Origin: Rhipicephalus microplus
Lineage: Eukaryota > Arthropoda > Arachnida > Ixodida > Ixodidae
DNA length: 64,000 bases
Assembly: GCF_043290135.1 (NCBI RefSeq)
Contig: NC_134702.1
Span: 195,952,491-196,016,490 of the forward strand
Direction of reading: 5' to 3'
This document shows positions 22,582-32,575 of the stretch, in pieces. The notes under the pieces were generated by a model, which was not told where the DNA came from, did not search any database, and saw only the letters and a program-made list of their open reading frames with translations. The translations under genes and the position numbers were made by a program. The number at the start of each line of letters is the position of its first letter. The stretch's first letter is position 1.

Positions 22582-23600
22582 AAAGCAGGTCGCCAAATTC
22601 TCGGCAGTCTGGGCATTTCTTACGACGCACAGCATGGTATAAAGTGCGACCTACCATGCGAAATCCACACTAAACTCATGAACTCACCATTGCCAAAGAA
22701 CACTCACCCTGAGCACAACAAAGGTAGAAACTCAGTAGAATTATGCTCCGAAATTATAGAAGCGATAAGGAAACGGTCTTCGTCGATGCAGCGCGCTATC
22801 ACAACTATCGCCGTTTTGTTTCTGCGGTTGTTGACCATACGCACAAATGCATAACCAGCGCTTCAATCAATACAAACGACGTGGATACAGCAGAGGAGGT
22901 CGCGATCACCCTCGGCATAACTCACACTGATACCCAGTATATTATCAGTGATTCACACACAGCAGTCTAAAATTACGCAAATGGTAGGATTTCTCCAGTG
23001 GCGCTAAAAGTCCTTACTAAAGGCAAAACCCGCTCTGACGACCAAAATGCATGCATTCTCTGGTTTCCCGCCCACACAGCCTTCGACCACACAGAGGTCC
23101 ATCTTAACGAGCTGGCGCACGACGTGGCTCGAGGTCTCACGTTCCGGTCCACGTCAGTGGTTGACACCACCCGTACGGACTCGCTTGTGGAGGAGTGGGA
23201 GTGAGGGGATAGACTTACCAAATTCGAAGACATTATCCAACAATATAGATTTTAACGACGGGAATACTCCCCGCCTCACCCCAAGCTCAACCGGGCCCAG
23301 TCCGTTCAATGGCGGCAATTACAAACAGGCACCTACACCAATCACATAATTTGAAACACATTTACCCCGACTTGTATATGACCAATTCGTGCAAGTATTG
23401 TAGTAATAGGGCCGCACTAGCGCATATTCTTGGGGAGTGTCCAGCACTAATTGGCAAAATTAGAGACGCGGCTTCCAATGAGAACATTCGGGAGCGTTGG
23501 CGGACTGCGCTGCTCAGCTCAGGACTAGATAATCAACTCTGGGCGATCCAGCAAGCCAAAAAAGATGTTGAGAGACATGGTCTCTCAACCAGCTTCTAGG
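22561..23600 (+). pseudogene. I-type LINE ORF2: RT end, RNase H and C-terminal zinc motif
   Basis: After the deletion the frame resumes with ERLSRTKAGRQILGSLGI, the thumb end of RT. The RNase H domain covers about 22743-23204: ETVFVDAA (first catalytic Asp), AEEVAITL (Glu), ISDSHTAV (second Asp), then a stop and WFPAH...LNELAHDVARG (the His and distal motif). At 23309-23599 the C-terminal CKYCSNRAALAHILGECP is a CxxC-H-C motif typical of I-superfamily ORF2 tails, followed by WRTALLSS and LWAIQQAKK. RNase H would remove the RNA strand during integration. The catalytic residues are present but the reading frame is broken. Confidence 0.85.
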
Positions 23601-23655
23601 TGGGAACTCAGCCCGGTAACCTGCAGGAAGTGAATAAAGTTGTTAACTCACTGAC

Positions 23656-24154
23656 TGGTTCGCGAGACTACCATTAGTGACTCTGAGACACAGACATGTT
23701 TCTGCTTCTTGCAACGGAGCCCCTGCACTTTGTCAACAGTGACACCGATCATGTCTACCGGAAACGGAGGGACATTATTTACAATGTGGGGTCGACATAA
23801 CGTTAGCAGAGGTCAGTCCCCCTATAGCATACCGTGTGTCAGTTGCACTCTATTGTGCAAGACGTACAGTTTTTGAAGTATTATAAAGCAAAACATTGTA
23901 TTCTATTTTTTACGTTCAAAATAATAGTGCCTTAACCACTTCTGCACGCTAAAACACTCTTTTCTTTCACTTTGCGAGAGTAATTTTTACGAGACCATTA
24001 CATAGCGCCCCGCAGAAGTATTGATTTTTGGAACGTGAAAAAGATTGGCAGATCCCACGTACAGAGGGAATCGATGATATGCAAAACACGAATGAAGAAT
24101 GTTTATATGTCCCTTTAAAATCAGCACAACGTTACGAGGTGGAGGTAAATGATG
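23656..24154. other. no recognisable gene
   Basis: No feature seen between the 3' end of the LINE and the next repeat copy. Confidence 0.45.
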
Positions 24155-24440
24155 CCGTACATAAATTCCATGTCATGATTATCATGTTTGGATGTGTCGT
24201 TTACCTTCTTCATTTATTCACGTCACGTGATATCAAATTTAGTATATGTGGAGCTAGTGAAACGGCCGGGAACACCATGAGCGTAGTATGTTGTCATGTT
24301 CTTACATGACACGCGTATAAGTATAATGTTGTTTGGAACAGTCATAAATTTTATCTTCAATTGGCGTCAGGTAACACCAAATTTGGTATATGCGAAGCTA
24401 GGAAAACGGCCACGCGTGCCTCGTGAAGGGCCTAATATAC
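24155..24440 (+). mobile_element. monomer-repeat element, copy 2 (partial, no GATA tract)
   Basis: About two monomers of the family at 11790 and 31203. The first has 'gtcatgattatcatgtttgg', 'cacgtcacgtgatatcaaat', 'agctagtgaaacggcc' and 'catgagcgtagtatgttgtc', ending 'acatgacacgcg'. The second starts near 24310 and ends 'gcgaagctaggaaaacggcc'. It then passes into GC-rich sequence ('cattcgcgcgcgctcacgcg'), without the bridge, microsatellite or 3' tail. Confidence 0.7.
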
Positions 24441-24980
24441 TTCAATGCAGCATTCGCGCGCGCTCACGCGGCGCACAGTGACGCTATACGCTAGCAAAAC
24501 GCGAGCTCTCTATACACCAATTCTATGTTTGTAAACACAGGTAGGCCGAGGTCAACATCATGGGTAAAACTATAGCGACGTCCGACGTAACTTCTGCCAT
24601 AAGCGCTGAGGCTTGCAATGTGCGCCAGCAAAACGACATTGTGAGACGCCATAAGCGCTGTGAAAGCCACAAGCGCCGAGGGCTGCACTACGTTGGGAGA
24701 CACGACTCACAACCAGCCGTGACGCATGCAGCTCATCGGCATACCGATTTTTCTTCTCGTTGCTTGACTGAGAACAACACATGTACCATTGAAAATCCAG
24801 CAGAAACTGTGGTACGCAGAGCGTCGATTGCTTACAAAGACAGCACCACCGCTTTTTCATGACGAACGTCCGGCGAAATTTGTCTATAGTATGACGACAG
24901 GCGTGACCAGCGTTCGTCGGCGCCGTCACGCCGATGGATGCTAGTCGCTGGTCGAAGGACGTTGGTTACTCTATGCCGAC
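24441..24980. other. unassigned GC-richer sequence
   Basis: May include flanking or GC-rich 5'-type sequence of the monomer family (compare 30890-31140, GC-rich just before copy 3). Short frames on both strands show no domain. Confidence 0.35.
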
Positions 24981-25099
24981 GGACAGACGGACGGAAAAAC
25001 TTTATTTAAAAAAAGGAAACCCTGTAGGGTTATCGGCCCGGGCTCAGGCCACCCCGACGTTTTGTGCGGTGAGGCGTAGCCTTTCCACCACTGTCCGGG

Positions 25100-26150
25100 C
25101 CCGCTAGATTGCCCACAGTTGTTCGTGCAGATGTGAGCTAGTCAGCGCACTTAGCCAACGCTCCTCGAGAAGGGCCAGTTTTATTTTGTCCTCTAGGTAT
25201 ATTACTGTGACCTGTGTGCATTGTCATAGAATATGTGCCATATCTGCGTGTTCGTGCTTACAGAGGGTACAGCTGGTTTGCGGGTATTGTCTGGAATTTA
25301 CTCTGTTCAGGTGTACTGGATTTGAAAAGGTTCTGGTTTGCAATCTTCACCAATCTGTTTCTTGAGATCTGTCTAGCTGTTTGTGTGGTGGCGGATATTC
25401 TGGTTGTCGCTTACAATGTGCCAATATGTCATGATACGTGACCAGTCTGTCTCTGTCGTCTTGTATCGCATATTCATTATTGTCATCACCTCCATCGTCC
25501 CCATCGCCTCCACCGGAGTCGTCCCCCCTTCTGTGGTAGGTGCGGGAGGCTGGGCTGTCACTATCCGAGTCGTGGTGGGTTAGTTCTCGCACGGTTCGGT
25601 GGGCCTTCTTGTTGAGGTTTTGTGGGATGGTTGTGTCTTTGATGTTTAATTCCCCCATGTGCGCTGGGATCCACTTGAGGTATTTGGGTACAATTTTGCC
25701 GTTCCGAAAGTCTTCTGGTCCGCGGTTCAAGATTTTGGCTGCTTTGGTGGAGACCCATCCCTTTGTGAAATTCGTGATGGCCATCTGATTATTATTTTGT
25801 CGTGTTTTCGACCATTGATTACCGCCAGTGCAATGGCCATTTCTTTCGCTGCCTCCGACGATCTGGTCCTTACGGATCCCGCTGTCAAGGTCTTCCCTTT
25901 TGTGTCTATGACCGCCATTGCGAAAAAGGAGACATGCACAACCCTATTACTGCTATTATTATTTCGAGAATACCGGGCGGCGTCTACAAAAAGCACACCC
26001 TCCCGCGTGCCGTGGTTTCTAATGATCATTTTCGTGTGGCTTTTTTGTCTCTCAACGTTGTGTGCAGGGTGCATATTTTTGGGGATGTTCTCCGTAATTT
26101 CGTGGACCGGACGTCCGGGTGAATCTTCGCCTTGGGACCTTTCATTCTGT
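25100..26150 (-). pseudogene. I-type LINE ORF2: RNase H and C-terminal region
   Basis: Within 25727-26074 the minus strand encodes GVLFVDAARYSRNN (catalytic Asp), AVIDTKGKTLTAGSVRTRSS and EAAKEMAIALAVI (catalytic Glu). The second Asp region is altered (IIIRWPSRIS where (S)DS would be). 25347-25784 continues with YLKWIPAHMGE (the His motif), NKKAHRTVRELTHHDS (distal NExAHxxAR-like), an Asp/Gly-rich insertion, then VTYHDILAHCKRQ and EYPPPHKQLDRSQETDW, the conserved pre-zinc segment of these LINEs. The final CxxC-H-C zinc motif lies further 3' and is frameshifted. The plus-strand open frames here are shadows. Confidence 0.85.
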
Positions 26151-26208
26151 GGTAATTAATTGAGATCTTTTTTATGATTTCTCTACCCGCCATGGTTCCA
26201 GACAATCG

Positions 26209-27330
26209 CTAGAGTTGCGCTATCCTTTGTGCTTCAGCGATCTCGTCCAGCGTGTTATGTACTCCGAGTTGTAGCAGCCTTTCGTTCCTTGTGTATTGCG
26301 GTAGACCCAGCACAGCTCTGTACGCTTTTCTACTCAGCGCGTCGACTTTGTCTTTCTCGGCTTTGTTCCAGTGGACGAACGCCCCTACGTACGCGACATG
26401 GCTGATCGCGAAGGCCTGGACGAGTCGTACAACGTTTCTTTCTTTAATGCCCCTTCGTTTATTGGATTCTCTTTGTATTAGTCTAACGGCCGCAAAGACT
26501 TTCTTTTCCAGGCACGTTATTGTTTCCCCATTGGTTCCCCTGGCTTCGATCCAGAAACCCAGGACTCTGATCTTCTGAACCAAAGGTATCACCGTGCCAT
26601 TTCTAGTGGTTATCCTGATTCTTTTGTGTAATTCTGCTACGTTTTTGCAATGTATGCCTAGTCTAATGGGGTGGTATAATAGCAGTTCTGATTTGACCGG
26701 TGAGCATTCCAATCCGGTGCCATCCAGATGACTCTCGACTGCATCCACCGCCTCTTGAAGTCTATTCTCCATCTCGCCTTCACTGGTGTCTTGCGTAGTC
26801 CAAATCGTAATGTCGTCTGCATAAATTGTATGATGGATGCCTTCGATTCGCTCTAATTTTTCTGATAATCCCATCATGACGAGGTTAAACAGCATCGGTG
26901 ACACGACGGACCCTTGCGGTGTGCCAGCGCTGCCCATGTCCACTTGGATGCTCTCCTCCTCGTCCAGTCTAACCGTGGCAGTTCTTCCTGTAAGAAAATT
27001 TCTGATGTACTTGTACGTGCGCTCGCCTAGGCCGAGTTGCGCAATGCGTTTTAAAATGGCCGCGTGCTCGATCATGTCGAAGGCCTTCCTTAGATCTAGC
27101 CCGATTATTGCCCTCATGCCTCGTCCAATGGGGTCTATGACTTGCTCCTTTAGTTGTATCATGGAATCTTGTGTGGTGAGCCCTCTTCTGAAGCCGATCA
27201 TGTTGCTGCGGTATACGTTGTTAGACTCAAGGTAGCCGTTAACCCTGTTCAGGCAAGCATGCTTCATTACTTCACCGCCGCAAGAAGACAGGGAGATGGG
27301 CCGCATGTTCTGAATTTCTAGGTGTTTACC
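26209..27330 (-). pseudogene. I-type LINE reverse transcriptase domain
   Basis: A continuous 365-codon frame covers the RT palm and thumb: MRPISLSSCGGEVMKH (motif 2), GFRRGLTTQDSMIQL, LDLRKAFDMIEHAAIL (motif A Asp), AGTPQGSVVSPMLFNLV (motif B), HTIYADDITIW (motif C, the catalytic YADD intact), CSPVKSELLL, and KIRVLGFWIEARG. The thumb contains HVAYVGAFVHWNK, DALSRKAYRAVLGLP and LGVHNTLDEIAEAQ. RT copies the LINE RNA at the nicked target. The frame differs from that of the endonuclease upstream (27353-28435), so a frameshift lies at about 27340. The RT block itself is undamaged. Confidence 0.93.
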
Positions 27331-27352
27331 CGGCTTAGGAATGAGGAATCTT

Positions 27353-28836
27353 TCATTCGTCGGGTATCTTACCGTTTCTCCAGCACTCGTTGATGAAATC
27401 TGTCAAACGGCTCGTTGCCTGGTCGTCCAGGTTTCGGAGCATCTTGTTGGACACATTGTCGGGACCTGGAGCTGACTTGCTCTTGATAGTCTGCAGGACT
27501 GCCCTGATGTCTTGCTGTGACAAGTCTCTGTCAATATCTTCGTTGGGAGAACCCGAGTATTCCTGGTGTTCGACTGCCGGGGGTCTTCCGAGATAGAGCT
27601 TGATGATTTCATCACCCATCTGATGGATGTTCCCTTTACACCTGTGTCTTAACTTGGTCATTTCCGCTTTCACTGCTGTTTTGGTGGCCGACGGGTCCAG
27701 CTGGTGCTTGAGGATTTTCCAAGTCTTGTCTGTGTTTATGTTGCCGTCCATGGCATCGCACACTTCGTCCCATTCCTGATGGCATAGCTGGGTACAATGT
27801 GTTTCGATGTGTTTGTTTAGCTCGGCGAGTTTTCTCCTTATATTTCGATTGTGTTTTTGCCTATGCAGCCGTTTCTGAATAGATTTTTTGGCTTCGACAA
27901 GGTGTGCAAGCCTGCTGTCCATCCGCATTGAAATGGTTCCGCCACACTCATCTTTCTCTTCTCGTCGAGCCAACCAGTCATTCCACTCTATTTCGGTTGT
28001 GGCTTTTTCTAGGTCTTGTAGAGGTTCCCCGCTACATTCTTCTATGTTTTCGATAGGTCCCTGTTTTTTCTTGTTTCTGCTTTTGCGGAATTTGTCCCAA
28101 TCTACGCGCCTTATTGTCCGTTTGCAATTCCTGGTGGGAGGATCGCCTAGGGCGACGCTGAGGATCCTGTGATCACTTCCCAGGTCTTCAAAGGTGTTTT
28201 CCCACTTGATTCGCTCGGCGTTCTTGCAGAGCGTTAGGTCCGGCGTGGTGTCCCTGTGCGGACCTACACCGATTCTGGTGTGCGAGGCTGGCTCATTCGG
28301 AATGGTTAGTTCGGCCTTTTCGATGAGGTCGGCAAGGTTTTTTTCTTTCTTCGACGAGTGCCCATATACCCACTGCGTGTGTGCAGCGTTAAAATCTCCT
28401 CCAATAACAAGTTGGTTGTCGCCTGCGATTTTCATCGTTTCGTTAATTAGTTCTTCGAAATTCTGCTTTAGGCCTTTTTAGACGGGCAGCTGTATACGTT
28501 TAGGACAAAAGTAATGCTCTTCTTTTTGCTGCGGGGCAGGATTTCTATAAGAATGTGGTTGATATCCGTGACTTGCTTCGTAATGTGTGACATAGCAACT
28601 AGCCCCTTCTTCACTAATGTGGTCACGACTATGTCTCTCCCCTTTCCTTCTGTGCGTCGTTTGTGCGTGGCATACTCGGCAATTTTGGCGTTGTCGAATG
28701 TCTTCTGCAAAATGATCACGTCAGGTTTTTTATTTTTGTGTTGATTTTGATTGGTTGCGCCATCGATGCTTTTTTATGAAAAGCCACGGCAGTTCCACTG
28801 CAATATGACGAGTTTTCTCATTTTGGTGCCTGCCAT
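27353..28836 (-). pseudogene. I-type LINE ORF2 start, APE-like endonuclease and pre-RT linker
   Basis: ORF2 begins at the ATG at 28834-28836 (MAGTKMRKLVILQWNCRGFS, containing the QWNCRG motif) and meets a stop at once. 28468-28719 continues with PDVIILQKTF-like residues (a Glu is expected where Lys stands) and VLNVYSCP. 28435-27353 holds LVIGGDFNAAHTQWVYG (catalytic GDFNA), TPDLTL and LGSDHRIL (catalytic SDH), then a basic linker and the pre-RT segment DIRAVLQTIKSKSAPGPDNV with FINECWRNGKIPDE. Most catalytic residues are preserved. It nicks target DNA for target-primed reverse transcription. Confidence 0.9.
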
Positions 28837-28838
28837 GT

Positions 28839-29939
28839 CTAAGAAATTTTCTTCTTTAGCTCTTCGAGCCGCTTGTCGTATTTTAGAGCCAGCGCCTTAC
28901 TCTCCGCCTCACTGTCGCTAAGTCGCACGACCAGCATCTCGAACATTTTCTTCATTTTGTCCGACAGTTTGTTTATCATGTCCTCGAGGACGTGTTTTTT
29001 TTCGTGCCAGATTGGGGCCTCTTGACCTTTTTTCTGAGTCATTTTGCTCTTTGGTCTTTGCCAGCGGGATTTTTTGCTTGGCGCCAGATTGCTGTGTTTC
29101 CACTGCTACCATTTCTACCTCCTCATTCTCTCTCTCCCCTGTGGTTTTGGTCGCTGGCGTGGAGAAGGCCACGATGGTGATCGATGGAGGCGACGTTTGT
29201 ATCTGCATATTCAAGAGTATTTCATTAAGTGTTTGGTGTAGGTCATCAATTTTTTAGCTGATTCACTGTTTTGCTTTTTTGCTTTTTCTAGCTTCTGTCT
29301 GAGTAGCTTGTTTTCCGTTATGTATTCTTCTACGTGTTTTTCTGTGTCTCTGTAATTATCCCTAGCGTTACTATTATTGCCGGACCTTGCCGAATCGCGA
29401 TTGACCACTACGTCTGACCAGCCCACTTTGTCTGGCGTCTTCTGTTCTCCTTGCTGCTCCGTTGTCGCTTCGGGCATCCTTCCCCTTGAGGTGGATCTCC
29501 GCCCGCTCCTGGTTCTGGGTCTCCTTCTGGACCTTGACCCCAAGTTACGTAGTCCCCAGGCTCCCAGTCTGGACTTGAATCTGGATCTGGACCTTGATGT
29601 GGGTTGACGGGCTGGTTGTGTGTTGCTGCTTCCCCAGCTGTCTGGGTCTGGCGAGTCGGCTTCCCGCTGGAGTTCCTCGTTTCTCCTCGCAACCCGCCTT
29701 CGTTGCTTTACGAAGTATGGCGTCTTAAATTTAGCCCTGCAAGTTCGGTCTGCCGTGGGGTGTGTGTCTCCACAGAGCTTGCACTTGAGAGTGCATTCAA
29801 GGTTTCTGGTAGGATTTTTGGCGCCACACGCCGGGCACAACTTGTCTGTCGGTATTGGGCACACATCGGGCATGTGCCCGAGCCTACCGCACTCTTTACA
29901 AAAGTCTATTTGCTTCCGGTAGAGGGAAAGTTTCATCAT
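28839..29939 (-). pseudogene. I-type LINE ORF1: CCHC zinc knuckles, RS-rich linker, coiled coil
   Basis: Frame 29211-29939 starts MMKLSLYRKQIDFCKECGRL and contains a CCHC knuckle (CKECGRLGHMPDVC), further Cys pairs (CPACGAKNP and CKLCGDTHPTADRTC), the basic KTPYFVKQRRRVARR segment, and an Arg/Ser-rich linker (SRSRSRFKSRLG, RSRRRPRTRSGRR). It ends with GWSDVVVN and a Lys/Glu-rich helix. 28918-29214 and 28839-29042 are the remaining C-terminal pieces in other frames, ending in a coiled coil (DMINKLSDKMKKMFEMLVV). The protein packages LINE RNA. An in-frame TGA at 29958-29960 separates it from the upstream part. Confidence 0.9.
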
Positions 29940-29957
29940 GATGCTGTTGAAGTAAGC

Positions 29958-30520
29958 TCACATGGGGACCATGTTGCCTTCGTACAGTAGTATCACGGTG
30001 GTCGTGCTCCCCAGTCTCTTGGCGTACGCCAATGAAGGGTTCCTCGCGTTCACCAGGGCATGCATGAGCTGATCATGTGTGTACTTCCGGGGAATGTTGC
30101 AGATTATCCCCTTGGCCATGTAATCCGGTGCCGAGACGAACGCGTTGGTCTCGTACTTCCTACCGTTAATTTTTAAATCCTTGATTTTGACGAATTTTGT
30201 CGCCGTCTTCTCATCCGGTGTGCTGATCACCAGGATAATTTGTGTAGGGTTGGGGCAGATTGTGAAGATTTCGTCATTGCTCACCCCTGCTTCTTGCCGT
30301 ATCACTTCGTCAAGGCTAGCTCTGCAGTGTGTATATTGCTCAGCCCGTCTCTTGGTCTGACGATTATCTCAATGTCATCTGCAGGTAGCCTTGGCATCTT
30401 GCTTGCTTGTAAAATCTTGCTCACGATGCTCTTCCCACCTCTGCACGTCAGACTTCTCGAGCGGGTGCCTTTCTGTGCTGTGTCTTCGCCAGAGCTCACA
30501 CGGCCCTTCCTTTTATACAT
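29958..30520 (-). pseudogene. I-type LINE ORF1: N-terminal gag-like region
   Basis: The first piece (30302-30520) has KRKGRVSSGEDTAQ and then LPADDIEIIVRPRDGL, the conserved 'DxxIVxRPRxGL' stretch of tick I-type ORF1 proteins. A one-base shift near 30305 leads to the second piece (29958-30305): IRQEAGVSNDEIFTICPNP, QIILVISTPDEKTA, GRKYETNAFVSAPDYMAKG, IPRKYTHDQL and YAKRLGSTTTVILLYEG. This is an RRM-like fold region preceding the zinc knuckles. The true start is uncertain; a Met lies near the beginning of the first piece. Confidence 0.82.
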
Positions 30521-30860
30521 GACTTCGATGCAGCCCTCCGCGTCGCCGTCAGCGTCTCGTCTCGTTGGATATCGCTATCGTCCTCTCTGGTATCATACTT
30601 GGAGTTTCCCCCACTTATGCATCATTTACGTCCGTTTCAGAGGTGCGTCCGCTCCCTTGGCTTACAACTTGGCACCGTTGATCACCCTTCCCGAGGCCGG
30701 CGTCGGCCTTGTCGGTGTAGGCTTAGCTGGGCACACGTGTAACTCGGGTGGTTTTTCACATCAAAAAAGCTTCAAAAAGAGTCTCTCACCTAAGTTTTTG
30801 GTGTCAAAGCGTTCGGATGAACCCGCTCTATCCGGTGGTGGTTCATTGCTAGGTATTTGA

Positions 30861-31202
30861 CTTCATAAAACCGCGGAACACATTCATAAGTTTCAGAGCG
30901 AACGTGAAGCGCGTCCGCAGCGTTGCGTTGCCTGGCAACGTCTCCCTCTATGCCGAAGCGTTACCCAGACAACACTGCGTCTCCCTCTTTTCATGACGCA
31001 GGGACGCCGGACGCGCTGAAACGCGCATGCGTCAAAGCAACGCAGCAAGGCATGCGCCCGCGAGTATATGGCGGGACCGGCGCCTGGCATGGAAACGCCG
31101 GCGTGACGTGACGAAATGAATGCCGGTGAGCACACGCACCGCGTCGTGTCCAAATGTATTGGCGCGTTGACTGTGGCATGTAGTCATATTCTCACATGAC
31201 AC
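30861..31202. other. GC-rich segment preceding monomer-repeat copy 3
   Basis: CpG-rich with short direct repeats ('gcgttgcgttgcctggcaacg'-like and 'acgccggacgcgctgaaacg'). It may be the 5' part of the monomer-repeat element that follows, because copy 2 also passes into similar GC-rich sequence. No gene seen. Confidence 0.35.
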
Positions 31203-31822
31203 GAATCTCATGATTATTATGTTTGAACTGGTCACATACCTTCGTCATCCATTGGTGTCACATAATACCAAGTGTGGCATATGTGAAGCTAGTTAAACGG
31301 CTGCGAGGCCATCATGAGTGTGGCATGTAGTGATGTTACATGGCACGCATGTCGTGATTATAATGTTTGGATGTGTCATTAAGCTATGTGGTTCGTTCGC
31401 GTCACGTAATGCCGAGCTTGGTACTTGCGAAGCAAGCGAAACGGCCGTGAGTGCATCATGAGCGTGGCATGTAGTCATGTTGTTACATGACACGCATGTC
31501 ATGCTTTCATGTTGGGGTCTGTCGCTTGTGTTCGGCATGCAGTCATGTCATACCATACCAGTTTCGCATCATGCCATGTAAACGAAACCACCGCAAGGGC
31601 TGCAGGGCCGTGAAATGTAGATCATGAGATTGATGACGCACATGTCATGATTTTCATGTTAGGAGTCATAAAATACGTTCCTTGTACAGTCATAATATGG
31701 CATACCAAATTTGGTATCGATGCCAATATTCAAGCGGCCAGGAGAGTTAGAAGTCGTAAGTGGATAGATAGATGATAGATAGATAGATAGATGGATATAT
31801 GGATAGATAGATAGATAGATAT

Positions 31823-31867
<45 letters not shown>

Positions 31868-31905
31868 CAGACAGACCTAAGGTCGCCGAAGTTTACTAAG
31901 AAATG
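31203..31905 (+). mobile_element. GATA-tailed, monomer-repeat non-autonomous element, copy 3 (best preserved)
   Basis: Four monomers start with 'catgattatcatgttt'-like words at about 31211, 31355, 31502 and 31648, giving a period of 144-147 bp. Monomers include 'cgtcacgtaatgccgagctt', 'gaagc.ag.gaaacggcc' and 'catcatgagcgtggcatgta'. The bridge 'cataccaaatttggtatcga' ... 'aagcggccaggagagttaga' and a (GATA)n tract follow. The 3' tail is 'gtcgccgaagtttactaaga' then 'aatgcttcgcatttaa'; in it aaatgc-ttc-gcattt forms a small hairpin. Same order as copy 1. Confidence 0.75.
31762..31875 (+). repeat. (GATA)n microsatellite
   Basis: An imperfect tetranucleotide tract with GGATAT and TATA interruptions in the left half, purer on the right, ending in GACA repeats. 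It is an internal part of the element at 31203-31905. Confidence 0.95.
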
Positions 31906-32340
31906 CTTCGCATTTAAAAGAAGGTGGTTCCAGGGAGGTTAGAAGGCACGGTTTAGACGCATAACCGCACAAAACAATGACGCGCGTCCTGTTTGCCAAC
32001 AACAAATGGCGAAGGCTATGCCACAAGTCAAGAGACTTTGATACTCGTGATGTAGTTGCTTCTCATTTGTTTAGACACAACGGGATGAACTGTAGAAGTT
32101 GGGAAGTATGGAGTTTTGCGCTTAGTGGTGTGGCATGCACTTTGATATTGGTATGATATATAGACTAAGTGATATACTCCGCTGATGATGATGATGTTTG
32201 TGTTTCAACATACAGCTATTTCGCAATTTATCTAGCCTTTAAAATTCGTTACCAGTGTTCTAAGGCTTGACACATTGAACACAACTACGCTTACAGTAAA
32301 AAATACGAACCCCGCGTGGCCCAGAACGACCAGACGACTC
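31906..32340. other. no recognisable gene
   Basis: No feature seen. Confidence 0.45.
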
Positions 32341-32344
32341 TAGT

Positions 32345-32575
32345 ACACCTGCCCGCAACAGTAGATCAGTGGCTACCGTGCTCGGCTGCAGATCTGAAGG
32401 TCGCAGGTTCAATCCCGGTGGCGGCGATGACATTTCGGGAGAAGCAAAATGGTATAGGCCCATATATATTGTGACGTGAGAGCACATCAACGAAAACCGG
32501 GTGGTTAAAATTTGCGCTGCCGTCTACTACGGCGTCTCTCATATCGTATCTTGGCTTAAGGACGTGAATGCCCAC
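32345..32575 (+). mobile_element. Ruka-like SINE, degenerate copy
   Basis: tRNA-like head 'agatcagtggctaccgtgct' (A box) and 'ggtcgcaggttcaatcccgg' (B box). Body 'gacatttcgggagaagc', 'tataggcccatatatatt', 'aaaaccgggtggttaaaatt' and 'ctacggcgtctctcatatcg'. The 3' end 'ttaaggacgtgaatgccc' replaces the usual gggacgttaaacccc. No clean TSD or tail. Confidence 0.85.

Larger units (their letters stand above)
20200..23655 (+). mobile_element. I-clade LINE with large internal RT deletion
   Basis: Reading left to right: the C-terminal half of ORF1, the ORF2 endonuclease, only the first part of the RT domain, then RNase H, a CxxC-H-C C-terminal motif and a 3' UTR ending 'gaataaagttgttaactcac'. The RNase H after RT and the CCHC-type ORF1 place it in the I superfamily. 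It belongs to the same broad group as the element at 24985-30860, but its 3' end differs, so it is a different family. Every coding segment carries stops or frameshifts. Confidence 0.85.
24985..30860 (-). mobile_element. near full-length I-clade non-LTR retrotransposon
   Basis: On the minus strand: 5' region (to ~30860), ORF1 (30520-28839), ORF2 (28836 to ~25100) with endonuclease, RT and RNase H in the I-superfamily order, and a 3' UTR with AATAAA at 25001-25006 reading aataaagtttttccgtccgt at the end. ORF1 and ORF2 are separated by 2 nt (TAG, AC, ATG). The copy keeps most catalytic motifs but has at least one ORF1 frameshift, one ORF1 stop, an early ORF2 stop and a frameshift between endonuclease and RT. 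It is probably inactive but moderately young. Confidence 0.9.

Noticed and set aside
25214..30860. Plus-strand frames of 60-206 codons
   Set aside because: They lie opposite the I-type LINE ORFs, which carry all the motifs; they are antisense shadows.
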